Position numbers and translations under genes: made by a program. Shown piece after piece: positions 31,053 through 41,801 of a DNA stretch of 64,000 bases; the stretch's first letter is position 1, and each line of letters begins with the position of its first letter. The notes beneath the pieces were generated by a model that was given only the letters and a program-made list of their open reading frames with translations, was not told the origin of the DNA and did not search any database. This stretch comes from Sialis fuliginosa (Eukaryota > Arthropoda > Insecta > Megaloptera > Sialidae): assembly GCA_961205875.1 (NCBI GenBank), contig OY540818.1, positions 914,001 through 978,000 on the forward strand, given 5' to 3'.

Positions 31053-33668
31053 ATGAACTCTCTACTCAACAAATATAAAAATGAAGACATCCAAGATAGA
31101 ATGAAACAAGTAAGAAAATTATATAGTGCAAAGGCAAGACTAGATATAAAAAAATTTTTCCTTATAAGTTGTAAAAAGAATAATCTTTTTCCTAAATTTA
31201 TGAATAGTAAATTTGATAATAAAAAAAACTTTATTTCTTTAAGTAATAATAGCAATAAACATAGATATAACAATATTTTAAATAATTTTAAGTACAAGCT
31301 ATTAAATCTGTTAATTTCAGAAACCTTTAGTAATTTAAAAAATAACAAAAATTGTATTAATGAATGTCATAGTTTGCTAAAACAATATCTCACTATATCT
31401 GATTTACAACAAGTTTTTTTCATTGAAAGTTCTATTTATCAATTTACTTATTATAAATCATTTAATGTTGTCATTAATAAATTTAATAAATTGAAGTCTG
31501 AAGCCATGGTTAATGAAAACCAATATATTAATAATTGTATCAATAGTTCTAAACAGATAGTAGATAACTATAATAATAATAAAAATAGAAATTTAATAAT
31601 AAGTAATAACCATGTTTCTAAATATAATAACAAATATAATTGTAAGCTACCAATAGATATTGAATTTAACCCTCTTAAACACAATGAGGAGAATTTTGTT
31701 GTTAATTTAACCTCTAACAAGATACCAGATAATATTAACAATTTATTAAAACTTGGATCAAATTTCAATTTACCCTATAATAATAATAATCTACCTATCA
31801 ATGATATGATTAATTCATTTGAATATGGTATTGACAACCTAGATGAAAATGAAAAAAACTTAATTAGAAATAAATTTATATATAATGTTAATCAGTACAA
31901 GGATAACATGAAAAAAAACAATTTTTTGAATAATAAATATAATTGTTCTCTAATTAAGGATGTTTCTGATGCAAGGAAGTTTTTTAAGGAGAATGAAAAT
32001 ATCAAAGTGATTCGTGCTGATAAAACTAATAAAACCGTATTGATCGATAAAGTAGATTATGATAATAAAATGTATGAGCTGTTAAATGATGGTGAAACAT
32101 ATCTTAAAATACATAAAGACCCCACTAATATTTTCCAGAACAAAAACAATAACATTATTCAAAAATTTTATGAAATGGGTTATATTGATCAAAATTTGAG
32201 TAACCAACTTAAAGTGCATAATAGTACTCCTCCACAAATTTACGGGTTGATAAAATTACATAAAGTAAATAATCCTGTCAGACCTATAGTTGCTTCATAT
32301 AATAGCCCACAACAAAAATTGTCAAAATTTTTCTCTGATATTTTAAAAAATATTACTGCTAATAATAATACCGTGAAAGACTCGTGGGAATTCCATGAAT
32401 TTATTAAAGATTTTCATATACCTAATAAATATAAATTAATTTCACTTGATGTTAAATCATTGTTTACTAACATACCTATTGATACTACTATTGAGATTAT
32501 CACTAATAAATGGGAAGAAATAAAAAAATACACTAATATTGAGAAGGACGATTTTATTGATGGTTTGAAATTTTGTTGCAATACGTCATATTTCCAGTTT
32601 AAAAATCAATTTTATTCACAAATTTATGGAGCACCTATGGGTTCATCTCTATCTGTTGTTTTGGCTGATATTATTATGAACGAACTACAAGATTCTGTTT
32701 TGAAAAATGTAGATTATGAGATTCCTTTTTTTAAAAGATATGTTGATGACATCATTACAGCAATACCTTCGGATAAAATTGAAACTTTATGCAATAGCTT
32801 TAATTCTTTTCATAATAGATTACAATTTACTTATGAACTTGAAAATCAAAATAGAGAAATTAGTTTTCTAGATATTAAAATTTTGATTAATAAACATAAT
32901 AAAGTTGAAACCATATGGTATACCAAACCTACCTGGTCCGCTAGATATTTGAACTACAATTCTAATTCCTCTATTGAACATAAACGTAATGTTATTACTG
33001 CTATTTTAGACCGGGCAATTAAATTCACTAATTTTAAATATAGAAGTCAAATACTCAACAAAGTTTACAATATTTTCTTATTAAATGGTTATCCCATTAA
33101 TTTTCTTAAAAACACTATAAATAATAGACTCAAAAGTATACTTTATGGACATAATAAAAATAGTAAAAATTTGGCTGTTGCAGATAATTCCAATTACTCT
33201 TATGATGATCAAATATATTTTTCATTCCCGTATATACCTATTTTATCTGAAAAAATGAAAAGAGTTGTTTCAGGACATAATATAAAAATGATAAACAAAA
33301 ATAAGTATACTACAAAAATTTTTTATTCTAAATTGAAAAATAAAACTGATAAGATGAAATGTTCTAACGTTATTTATAAACTTAAATGTTCTTGTGATTA
33401 TTCTTACTTAGGGCAATCTAAACAATACTTGCAAAAGAGAATCAACAGTCATAAATATGCTAAAAATGAAGTTACTGCACTTCGTACCCATATACAACAG
33501 ACTGGTCACGAAGTTGAATATGGTGATGTTGAAATTTTAGATTTTCAGCCTATTTTAAAAAAAAGATTACTTAGTGAATCGTTACATATCTTAAAAGAAC
33601 CTAAATGTCTTAACTCTAGAGAAAATCTTAATCACCTAAAAGAATCATATCTAAATTTAATTAAATAA
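31053..33668 (+). CDS. Penelope-like RT/GIY-YIG polyprotein, tandem unit 1
   Basis: The start chosen is the ATG of MNSLLNKYKNEDIQ (871 aa), because everything upstream to 30837 is palindrome-loop and antisense sequence that happens to be open. The N-terminal region is Asn/Lys-rich. RT motifs in order are ADKTNKT, LIKLHKVNNPVRPI, LDVKSLFTN, GAPMGSS and YVDD. After the RT comes WYTKPTWSARYL, a PLE hallmark, and then the GIY-YIG nuclease with YKLKCS, YLGQS and RINSH. It copies RNA into DNA at a nick made by its own nuclease. It differs from units 2 and 3 by one residue (INDMINSF in place of INDMIISF). Confidence 0.92.
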   Translation: MNSLLNKYKNEDIQDRMKQVRKLYSAKARLDIKKFFLISCKKNNLFPKFMNSKFDNKKNFISLSNNSNKHRYNNILNNFKYKLLNLLISETFSNLKNNKNCINECHSLLKQYLTISDLQQVFFIESSIYQFTYYKSFNVVINKFNKLKSEAMVNENQYINNCINSSKQIVDNYNNNKNRNLIISNNHVSKYNNKYNCKLPIDIEFNPLKHNEENFVVNLTSNKIPDNINNLLKLGSNFNLPYNNNNLPINDMINSFEYGIDNLDENEKNLIRNKFIYNVNQYKDNMKKNNFLNNKYNCSLIKDVSDARKFFKENENIKVIRADKTNKTVLIDKVDYDNKMYELLNDGETYLKIHKDPTNIFQNKNNNIIQKFYEMGYIDQNLSNQLKVHNSTPPQIYGLIKLHKVNNPVRPIVASYNSPQQKLSKFFSDILKNITANNNTVKDSWEFHEFIKDFHIPNKYKLISLDVKSLFTNIPIDTTIEIITNKWEEIKKYTNIEKDDFIDGLKFCCNTSYFQFKNQFYSQIYGAPMGSSLSVVLADIIMNELQDSVLKNVDYEIPFFKRYVDDIITAIPSDKIETLCNSFNSFHNRLQFTYELENQNREISFLDIKILINKHNKVETIWYTKPTWSARYLNYNSNSSIEHKRNVITAILDRAIKFTNFKYRSQILNKVYNIFLLNGYPINFLKNTINNRLKSILYGHNKNSKNLAVADNSNYSYDDQIYFSFPYIPILSEKMKRVVSGHNIKMINKNKYTTKIFYSKLKNKTDKMKCSNVIYKLKCSCDYSYLGQSKQYLQKRINSHKYAKNEVTALRTHIQQTGHEVEYGDVEILDFQPILKKRLLSESLHILKEPKCLNSRENLNHLKESYLNLIK

Positions 33669-34429
33669 ATTTTCTTTTTTCCTCTTTCTTCTTTTTTCTA
33701 CGTTTCTTTTTGCTTGTATTGTATGCCATTTTTTGGTTTTTCTATTAATTTTATCTTTTTTCATTTTTGTTTGATTAGGTATATGTTTTAGTTTGATTTT
33801 GATGGTTTTATGTTCCTTTTTTTCTCTCTTTTATTAATTTTTAAAAAAAATTTTTTCTAGGTTACCTTGTACTTAAAATTGACATTTAACATAGATAAGA
33901 TTTTTGTTTTCCATAGATGTAAATAAATATAATTAAGTTTGTAATACTAGTGCTTTTCGTTCATTGAAACACTAGTAATTTTATTTCTTTTTTTTTTTTT
34001 CATGTTTGTATAATAAATTTGTAACTATTTTTAAGTAAAAACAATTGATGTTTCTTGTTTAATTAAGCTTTATCTTATTATAAATACTTTTCAACATGTG
34101 ATATAATGTGATACGAATTTTATTAATTTTTAACGTTTTTAAACTAAATTTTAAGTTTTAATTTTTAAAAAAAATTGTTTTTATATATTGTTTTATCTGT
34201 TTGATATCACATTTACATATTTTTAGTCTTTTGTACAAGAATGGGTACTTTTTAATATTAAAAAATAAAAATAAAAATTTTTTTGATGTAATTATGCATC
34301 TTTTACTACATACAAATGTACACACCAATTACTGTTTAAATTGTAAGTAAAAAAAAAAATATGTTTACATCTAGAAATATCTTGTTCATCTGCTTATGTT
34401 ACTTACTTATGTTTATGATTTCTTATAGT

Positions 34430-34505
34430 GATAATTTGTTAATTTCTGATGAAGACAAAAATGTTGAAAATTAAATAAGCGCTATTAATTAAAATGATTT
34501 GAACA
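34430..34505 (+). ncRNA. Hammerhead ribozyme candidate, unit 1/2 boundary
   Basis: CTGATGA 34446-34452, stem II ACA-AAAA-TGT, GAAA 34466-34469, stem III ATTAAATA/TATTAAT (34470-34489 with loop AGCGC), then T34490 A34491 and predicted cleavage after 34491. Cleavage here and at 38074 would release one 3,583-nt RNA carrying the whole ORF of unit 2. Confidence 0.7.
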
Positions 34506-34581
34506 TTGGTTTAGTTCTTTAATTAATATTTTGACCTGAAAAAAAACCCCTACAAAATAGGTATATTTAAATAATATCAAG

Positions 34582-37251
34582 ATGGTCATATATATGAATA
34601 CTAATATAAAAAACACTGGGGATGATAAGTGTAATATGAACTCTCTACTCAACAAATATAAAAATGAAGACATCCAAGATAGAATGAAACAAGTAAGAAA
34701 ATTATATAGTGCAAAGGCAAGACTAGATATAAAAAAATTTTTCCTTATAAGTTGTAAAAAGAATAATCTTTTTCCTAAATTTATGAATAGTAAATTTGAT
34801 AATAAAAAAAACTTTATTTCTTTAAGTAATAATAGCAATAAACATAGATATAACAATATTTTAAATAATTTTAAGTACAAGCTATTAAATCTGTTAATTT
34901 CAGAAACCTTTAGTAATTTAAAAAATAACAAAAATTGTATTAATGAATGTCATAGTTTGCTAAAACAATATCTCACTATATCTGATTTACAACAAGTTTT
35001 TTTCATTGAAAGTTCTATTTATCAATTTACTTATTATAAATCATTTAATGTTGTCATTAATAAATTTAATAAATTGAAGTCTGAAGCCATGGTTAATGAA
35101 AACCAATATATTAATAATTGTATCAATAGTTCTAAACAGATAGTAGATAACTATAATAATAATAAAAATAGAAATTTAATAATAAGTAATAACCATGTTT
35201 CTAAATATAATAACAAATATAATTGTAAGCTACCAATAGATATTGAATTTAACCCTCTTAAACACAATGAGGAGAATTTTGTTGTTAATTTAACCTCTAA
35301 CAAGATACCAGATAATATTAACAATTTATTAAAACTTGGATCAAATTTCAATTTACCCTATAATAATAATAATCTACCTATCAATGATATGATTATTTCA
35401 TTTGAATATGGTATTGACAACCTAGATGAAAATGAAAAAAACTTAATTAGAAATAAATTTATATATAATGTTAATCAGTACAAGGATAACATGAAAAAAA
35501 ACAATTTTTTGAATAATAAATATAATTGTTCTCTAATTAAGGATGTTTCTGATGCAAGGAAGTTTTTTAAGGAGAATGAAAATATCAAAGTGATTCGTGC
35601 TGATAAAACTAATAAAACCGTATTGATCGATAAAGTAGATTATGATAATAAAATGTATGAGCTGTTAAATGATGGTGAAACATATCTTAAAATACATAAA
35701 GACCCCACTAATATTTTCCAGAACAAAAACAATAACATTATTCAAAAATTTTATGAAATGGGTTATATTGATCAAAATTTGAGTAACCAACTTAAAGTGC
35801 ATAATAGTACTCCTCCACAAATTTACGGGTTGATAAAATTACATAAAGTAAATAATCCTGTCAGACCTATAGTTGCTTCATATAATAGCCCACAACAAAA
35901 ATTGTCAAAATTTTTCTCTGATATTTTAAAAAATATTACTGCTAATAATAATACCGTGAAAGACTCGTGGGAATTCCATGAATTTATTAAAGATTTTCAT
36001 ATACCTAATAAATATAAATTAATTTCACTTGATGTTAAATCATTGTTTACTAACATACCTATTGATACTACTATTGAGATTATCACTAATAAATGGGAAG
36101 AAATAAAAAAATACACTAATATTGAGAAGGACGATTTTATTGATGGTTTGAAATTTTGTTGCAATACGTCATATTTCCAGTTTAAAAATCAATTTTATTC
36201 ACAAATTTATGGAGCACCTATGGGTTCATCTCTATCTGTTGTTTTGGCTGATATTATTATGAACGAACTACAAGATTCTGTTTTGAAAAATGTAGATTAT
36301 GAGATTCCTTTTTTTAAAAGATATGTTGATGACATCATTACAGCAATACCTTCGGATAAAATTGAAACTTTATGCAATAGCTTTAATTCTTTTCATAATA
36401 GATTACAATTTACTTATGAACTTGAAAATCAAAATAGAGAAATTAGTTTTCTAGATATTAAAATTTTGATTAATAAACATAATAAAGTTGAAACCATATG
36501 GTATACCAAACCTACCTGGTCCGCTAGATATTTGAACTACAATTCTAATTCCTCTATTGAACATAAACGTAATGTTATTACTGCTATTTTAGACCGGGCA
36601 ATTAAATTCACTAATTTTAAATATAGAAGTCAAATACTCAACAAAGTTTACAATATTTTCTTATTAAATGGTTATCCCATTAATTTTCTTAAAAACACTA
36701 TAAATAATAGACTCAAAAGTATACTTTATGGACATAATAAAAATAGTAAAAATTTGGCTGTTGCAGATAATTCCAATTACTCTTATGATGATCAAATATA
36801 TTTTTCATTCCCGTATATACCTATTTTATCTGAAAAAATGAAAAGAGTTGTTTCAGGACATAATATAAAAATGATAAACAAAAATAAGTATACTACAAAA
36901 ATTTTTTATTCTAAATTGAAAAATAAAACTGATAAGATGAAATGTTCTAACGTTATTTATAAACTTAAATGTTCTTGTGATTATTCTTACTTAGGGCAAT
37001 CTAAACAATACTTGCAAAAGAGAATCAACAGTCATAAATATGCTAAAAATGAAGTTACTGCACTTCGTACCCATATACAACAGACTGGTCACGAAGTTGA
37101 ATATGGTGATGTTGAAATTTTAGATTTTCAGCCTATTTTAAAAAAAAGATTACTTAGTGAATCGTTACATATCTTAAAAGAACCTAAATGTCTTAACTCT
37201 AGAGAAAATCTTAATCACCTAAAAGAATCATATCTAAATTTAATTAAATAA
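34582..37251 (+). CDS. Penelope-like RT/GIY-YIG polyprotein, tandem unit 2 (full length)
   Basis: 889 aa from the first ATG; starts at residue 5 (MNTNIKN) or 19 (MNSLLNK) are also possible. The first codons MVIY come from the end of the preceding unit, so translation bridges the tandem junction. Approximate positions: ADKTNKT 340-346; LIKLHK 417-422; motif A Asp484; motif B GAPMGSS 544-550; YVDD 581-584 with catalytic Asp583 and Asp584; WYTKPTW after the RT; GIY-YIG domain about 791-880 with Tyr793 and Tyr803. The family normally has RT plus GIY-YIG at this length, so the protein looks complete. No frameshift or stop is present. This is a plausible active copy. Confidence 0.95.
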   Translation: MVIYMNTNIKNTGDDKCNMNSLLNKYKNEDIQDRMKQVRKLYSAKARLDIKKFFLISCKKNNLFPKFMNSKFDNKKNFISLSNNSNKHRYNNILNNFKYKLLNLLISETFSNLKNNKNCINECHSLLKQYLTISDLQQVFFIESSIYQFTYYKSFNVVINKFNKLKSEAMVNENQYINNCINSSKQIVDNYNNNKNRNLIISNNHVSKYNNKYNCKLPIDIEFNPLKHNEENFVVNLTSNKIPDNINNLLKLGSNFNLPYNNNNLPINDMIISFEYGIDNLDENEKNLIRNKFIYNVNQYKDNMKKNNFLNNKYNCSLIKDVSDARKFFKENENIKVIRADKTNKTVLIDKVDYDNKMYELLNDGETYLKIHKDPTNIFQNKNNNIIQKFYEMGYIDQNLSNQLKVHNSTPPQIYGLIKLHKVNNPVRPIVASYNSPQQKLSKFFSDILKNITANNNTVKDSWEFHEFIKDFHIPNKYKLISLDVKSLFTNIPIDTTIEIITNKWEEIKKYTNIEKDDFIDGLKFCCNTSYFQFKNQFYSQIYGAPMGSSLSVVLADIIMNELQDSVLKNVDYEIPFFKRYVDDIITAIPSDKIETLCNSFNSFHNRLQFTYELENQNREISFLDIKILINKHNKVETIWYTKPTWSARYLNYNSNSSIEHKRNVITAILDRAIKFTNFKYRSQILNKVYNIFLLNGYPINFLKNTINNRLKSILYGHNKNSKNLAVADNSNYSYDDQIYFSFPYIPILSEKMKRVVSGHNIKMINKNKYTTKIFYSKLKNKTDKMKCSNVIYKLKCSCDYSYLGQSKQYLQKRINSHKYAKNEVTALRTHIQQTGHEVEYGDVEILDFQPILKKRLLSESLHILKEPKCLNSRENLNHLKESYLNLIK

Positions 37252-38179
37252 ATTTTCTTTTTTCCTCTTTCTTCTTTTTTCTACGTTTCTTTTTGCTTGT
37301 ATTGTATGCCATTTTTTGGTTTTTCTATTAATTTTATCTTTTTTCATTTTTGTTTGATTAGGTATATGTTTTAGTTTGATTTTGATGGTTTTATGTTCCT
37401 TTTTTTCTCTCTTTTATTAATTTTTAAAAAAAATTTTTTCTAGGTTACCTTGTACTTAAAATTGACATTTAACATAGATAAGATTTTTGTTTTCCATAGA
37501 TGTAAATAAATATAATTAAGTTTGTAATACTAGTGCTTTTCGTTCATTGAAACACTAGTAATTTTATTTCTTTTTTTTTTTTTCATGTTTGTATAATAAA
37601 TTTGTAACTATTTTTAAGTAAAAACAATTGATGTTTCTTGTTTAATTAAGCTTTATCTTATTATAAATACTTTTCAACATGTGATATAATGTGATACGAA
37701 TTTTATTAATTTTTAACGTTTTTAAACTAAATTTTAAGTTTTAATTTTTAAAAAAAATTGTTTTTATATATTGTTTTATCTGTTTGATATCACATTTACA
37801 TATTTTTAGTCTTTTGTACAAGAATGGGTACTTTTTAATATTAAAAAATAAAAATAAAAATTTTTTTGATGTAATTATGCATCTTTTACTACATACAAAT
37901 GTACACACCAATTACTGTTTAAATTGTAAGTAAAAAAAAAAATATGTTTACATCTAGAAATATCTTGTTCATCTGCTTATGTTACTTACTTATGTTTATG
38001 ATTTCTTATAGTGATAATTTGTTAATTTCTGATGAAGACAAAAATGTTGAAAATTAAATAAGCGCTATTAATTAAAATGATTTGAACATTGGTTTAGTTC
38101 TTTAATTAATATTTTGACCTGAAAAAAAACCCCTACAAAATAGGTATATTTAAATAATATCAAGATGGTCATATATATG
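34597..38179 (+). mobile_element. Penelope-like element, tandem unit 2
   Basis: Exactly 3,583 bp. Over every stretch I compared it is identical to unit 3. The unit junction reads CAAGATGGTCATATATATG then AATACTAATATAAAAAACAC. Confidence 0.93.
38013..38088 (+). ncRNA. Hammerhead ribozyme candidate, unit 2/3 boundary
   Basis: Same motif as at 34430, shifted by 3,583 bp (CTGATGA at 38029-38035, predicted cleavage after 38074). Confidence 0.7.
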
Positions 38180-40834
38180 AATACTAATATAAAAAACACT
38201 GGGGATGATAAGTGTAATATGAACTCTCTACTCAACAAATATAAAAATGAAGACATCCAAGATAGAATGAAACAAGTAAGAAAATTATATAGTGCAAAGG
38301 CAAGACTAGATATAAAAAAATTTTTCCTTATAAGTTGTAAAAAGAATAATCTTTTTCCTAAATTTATGAATAGTAAATTTGATAATAAAAAAAACTTTAT
38401 TTCTTTAAGTAATAATAGCAATAAACATAGATATAACAATATTTTAAATAATTTTAAGTACAAGCTATTAAATCTGTTAATTTCAGAAACCTTTAGTAAT
38501 TTAAAAAATAACAAAAATTGTATTAATGAATGTCATAGTTTGCTAAAACAATATCTCACTATATCTGATTTACAACAAGTTTTTTTCATTGAAAGTTCTA
38601 TTTATCAATTTACTTATTATAAATCATTTAATGTTGTCATTAATAAATTTAATAAATTGAAGTCTGAAGCCATGGTTAATGAAAACCAATATATTAATAA
38701 TTGTATCAATAGTTCTAAACAGATAGTAGATAACTATAATAATAATAAAAATAGAAATTTAATAATAAGTAATAACCATGTTTCTAAATATAATAACAAA
38801 TATAATTGTAAGCTACCAATAGATATTGAATTTAACCCTCTTAAACACAATGAGGAGAATTTTGTTGTTAATTTAACCTCTAACAAGATACCAGATAATA
38901 TTAACAATTTATTAAAACTTGGATCAAATTTCAATTTACCCTATAATAATAATAATCTACCTATCAATGATATGATTATTTCATTTGAATATGGTATTGA
39001 CAACCTAGATGAAAATGAAAAAAACTTAATTAGAAATAAATTTATATATAATGTTAATCAGTACAAGGATAACATGAAAAAAAACAATTTTTTGAATAAT
39101 AAATATAATTGTTCTCTAATTAAGGATGTTTCTGATGCAAGGAAGTTTTTTAAGGAGAATGAAAATATCAAAGTGATTCGTGCTGATAAAACTAATAAAA
39201 CCGTATTGATCGATAAAGTAGATTATGATAATAAAATGTATGAGCTGTTAAATGATGGTGAAACATATCTTAAAATACATAAAGACCCCACTAATATTTT
39301 CCAGAACAAAAACAATAACATTATTCAAAAATTTTATGAAATGGGTTATATTGATCAAAATTTGAGTAACCAACTTAAAGTGCATAATAGTACTCCTCCA
39401 CAAATTTACGGGTTGATAAAATTACATAAAGTAAATAATCCTGTCAGACCTATAGTTGCTTCATATAATAGCCCACAACAAAAATTGTCAAAATTTTTCT
39501 CTGATATTTTAAAAAATATTACTGCTAATAATAATACCGTGAAAGACTCGTGGGAATTCCATGAATTTATTAAAGATTTTCATATACCTAATAAATATAA
39601 ATTAATTTCACTTGATGTTAAATCATTGTTTACTAACATACCTATTGATACTACTATTGAGATTATCACTAATAAATGGGAAGAAATAAAAAAATACACT
39701 AATATTGAGAAGGACGATTTTATTGATGGTTTGAAATTTTGTTGCAATACGTCATATTTCCAGTTTAAAAATCAATTTTATTCACAAATTTATGGAGCAC
39801 CTATGGGTTCATCTCTATCTGTTGTTTTGGCTGATATTATTATGAACGAACTACAAGATTCTGTTTTGAAAAATGTAGATTATGAGATTCCTTTTTTTAA
39901 AAGATATGTTGATGACATCATTACAGCAATACCTTCGGATAAAATTGAAACTTTATGCAATAGCTTTAATTCTTTTCATAATAGATTACAATTTACTTAT
40001 GAACTTGAAAATCAAAATAGAGAAATTAGTTTTCTAGATATTAAAATTTTGATTAATAAACATAATAAAGTTGAAACCATATGGTATACCAAACCTACCT
40101 GGTCCGCTAGATATTTGAACTACAATTCTAATTCCTCTATTGAACATAAACGTAATGTTATTACTGCTATTTTAGACCGGGCAATTAAATTCACTAATTT
40201 TAAATATAGAAGTCAAATACTCAACAAAGTTTACAATATTTTCTTATTAAATGGTTATCCCATTAATTTTCTTAAAAACACTATAAATAATAGACTCAAA
40301 AGTATACTTTATGGACATAATAAAAATAGTAAAAATTTGGCTGTTGCAGATAATTCCAATTACTCTTATGATGATCAAATATATTTTTCATTCCCGTATA
40401 TACCTATTTTATCTGAAAAAATGAAAAGAGTTGTTTCAGGACATAATATAAAAATGATAAACAAAAATAAGTATACTACAAAAATTTTTTATTCTAAATT
40501 GAAAAATAAAACTGATAAGATGAAATGTTCTAACGTTATTTATAAACTTAAATGTTCTTGTGATTATTCTTACTTAGGGCAATCTAAACAATACTTGCAA
40601 AAGAGAATCAACAGTCATAAATATGCTAAAAATGAAGTTACTGCACTTCGTACCCATATACAACAGACTGGTCACGAAGTTGAATATGGTGATGTTGAAA
40701 TTTTAGATTTTCAGCCTATTTTAAAAAAAAGATTACTTAGTGAATCGTTACATATCTTAAAAGAACCTAAATGTCTTAACTCTAGAGAAAATCTTAATCA
40801 CCTAAAAGAATCATATCTAAATTTAATTAAATAA
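38165..40834 (+). CDS. Penelope-like RT/GIY-YIG polyprotein, tandem unit 3 (full length)
   Basis: 889 aa, identical to the product of unit 2, with all RT and GIY-YIG motifs at the same positions. It is preceded by the unit 2/3 junction with a hammerhead motif 77 bp before the first predicted cleavage-to-ATG interval, so a self-cleaved RNA would have a leader of about 90 nt to the first ATG. The identity of two complete units indicates very recent formation or a collapsed or expanded assembly. Confidence 0.95.
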   Translation: MVIYMNTNIKNTGDDKCNMNSLLNKYKNEDIQDRMKQVRKLYSAKARLDIKKFFLISCKKNNLFPKFMNSKFDNKKNFISLSNNSNKHRYNNILNNFKYKLLNLLISETFSNLKNNKNCINECHSLLKQYLTISDLQQVFFIESSIYQFTYYKSFNVVINKFNKLKSEAMVNENQYINNCINSSKQIVDNYNNNKNRNLIISNNHVSKYNNKYNCKLPIDIEFNPLKHNEENFVVNLTSNKIPDNINNLLKLGSNFNLPYNNNNLPINDMIISFEYGIDNLDENEKNLIRNKFIYNVNQYKDNMKKNNFLNNKYNCSLIKDVSDARKFFKENENIKVIRADKTNKTVLIDKVDYDNKMYELLNDGETYLKIHKDPTNIFQNKNNNIIQKFYEMGYIDQNLSNQLKVHNSTPPQIYGLIKLHKVNNPVRPIVASYNSPQQKLSKFFSDILKNITANNNTVKDSWEFHEFIKDFHIPNKYKLISLDVKSLFTNIPIDTTIEIITNKWEEIKKYTNIEKDDFIDGLKFCCNTSYFQFKNQFYSQIYGAPMGSSLSVVLADIIMNELQDSVLKNVDYEIPFFKRYVDDIITAIPSDKIETLCNSFNSFHNRLQFTYELENQNREISFLDIKILINKHNKVETIWYTKPTWSARYLNYNSNSSIEHKRNVITAILDRAIKFTNFKYRSQILNKVYNIFLLNGYPINFLKNTINNRLKSILYGHNKNSKNLAVADNSNYSYDDQIYFSFPYIPILSEKMKRVVSGHNIKMINKNKYTTKIFYSKLKNKTDKMKCSNVIYKLKCSCDYSYLGQSKQYLQKRINSHKYAKNEVTALRTHIQQTGHEVEYGDVEILDFQPILKKRLLSESLHILKEPKCLNSRENLNHLKESYLNLIK

Positions 40835-41762
40835 ATTTTCTTTTTTCCTCTTTCTTCTTTTTTCTACGTTTCTTTTTGCTTGTATTGTATGCCATTTTTT
40901 GGTTTTTCTATTAATTTTATCTTTTTTCATTTTTGTTTGATTAGGTATATGTTTTAGTTTGATTTTGATGGTTTTATGTTCCTTTTTTTCTCTCTTTTAT
41001 TAATTTTTAAAAAAAATTTTTTCTAGGTTACCTTGTACTTAAAATTGACATTTAACATAGATAAGATTTTTGTTTTCCATAGATGTAAATAAATATAATT
41101 AAGTTTGTAATACTAGTGCTTTTCGTTCATTGAAACACTAGTAATTTTATTTCTTTTTTTTTTTTTCATGTTTGTATAATAAATTTGTAACTATTTTTAA
41201 GTAAAAACAATTGATGTTTCTTGTTTAATTAAGCTTTATCTTATTATAAATACTTTTCAACATGTGATATAATGTGATACGAATTTTATTAATTTTTAAC
41301 GTTTTTAAACTAAATTTTAAGTTTTAATTTTTAAAAAAAATTGTTTTTATATATTGTTTTATCTGTTTGATATCACATTTACATATTTTTAGTCTTTTGT
41401 ACAAGAATGGGTACTTTTTAATATTAAAAAATAAAAATAAAAATTTTTTTGATGTAATTATGCATCTTTTACTACATACAAATGTACACACCAATTACTG
41501 TTTAAATTGTAAGTAAAAAAAAAAATATGTTTACATCTAGAAATATCTTGTTCATCTGCTTATGTTACTTACTTATGTTTATGATTTCTTATAGTGATAA
41601 TTTGTTAATTTCTGATGAAGACAAAAATGTTGAAAATTAAATAAGCGCTATTAATTAAAATGATTTGAACATTGGTTTAGTTCTTTAATTAATATTTTGA
41701 CCTGAAAAAAAACCCCTACAAAATAGGTATATTTAAATAATATCAAGATGGTCATATATATG
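38180..41762 (+). mobile_element. Penelope-like element, tandem unit 3
   Basis: Last direct unit. It ends with TATATATGAATACTAATATA and then (TA)n, abutting the left end of copy B at 41802. The other 3' end that meets a GGGAC-type element (9190-9240) has the same tail and the same (TA)n neighbour. Confidence 0.93.
41596..41671 (+). ncRNA. Hammerhead ribozyme candidate, end of unit 3
   Basis: CTGATGA at 41612-41618, same architecture as the preceding two, predicted cleavage after 41657. Confidence 0.7.
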
Positions 41763-41769
41763 AATACTA

Positions 41770-41801
<32 letters not shown>

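Larger units (their letters stand above)
31014..34596 (+). mobile_element. Penelope-like element, tandem unit 1
   Basis: First of three direct units. Landmarks AATACTAATAT at 31014, 34597, 38180 and 41763 give an exact period of 3,583 bp. It is preceded by extra TAATAC copies at 30998-31013. It contains the complete ORF, a 3' region and a hammerhead motif near its end. Adjacent units share their ends, the tandem arrangement typical of Penelope-like elements. Confidence 0.93.

Noticed and set aside
34485..34931. 148-codon minus-strand frame (also 38068-38514) rich in Leu and Phe
   Set aside because: Antisense of the Penelope-like N-terminal coding region; AT-rich coding sequence leaves the complement open by chance.
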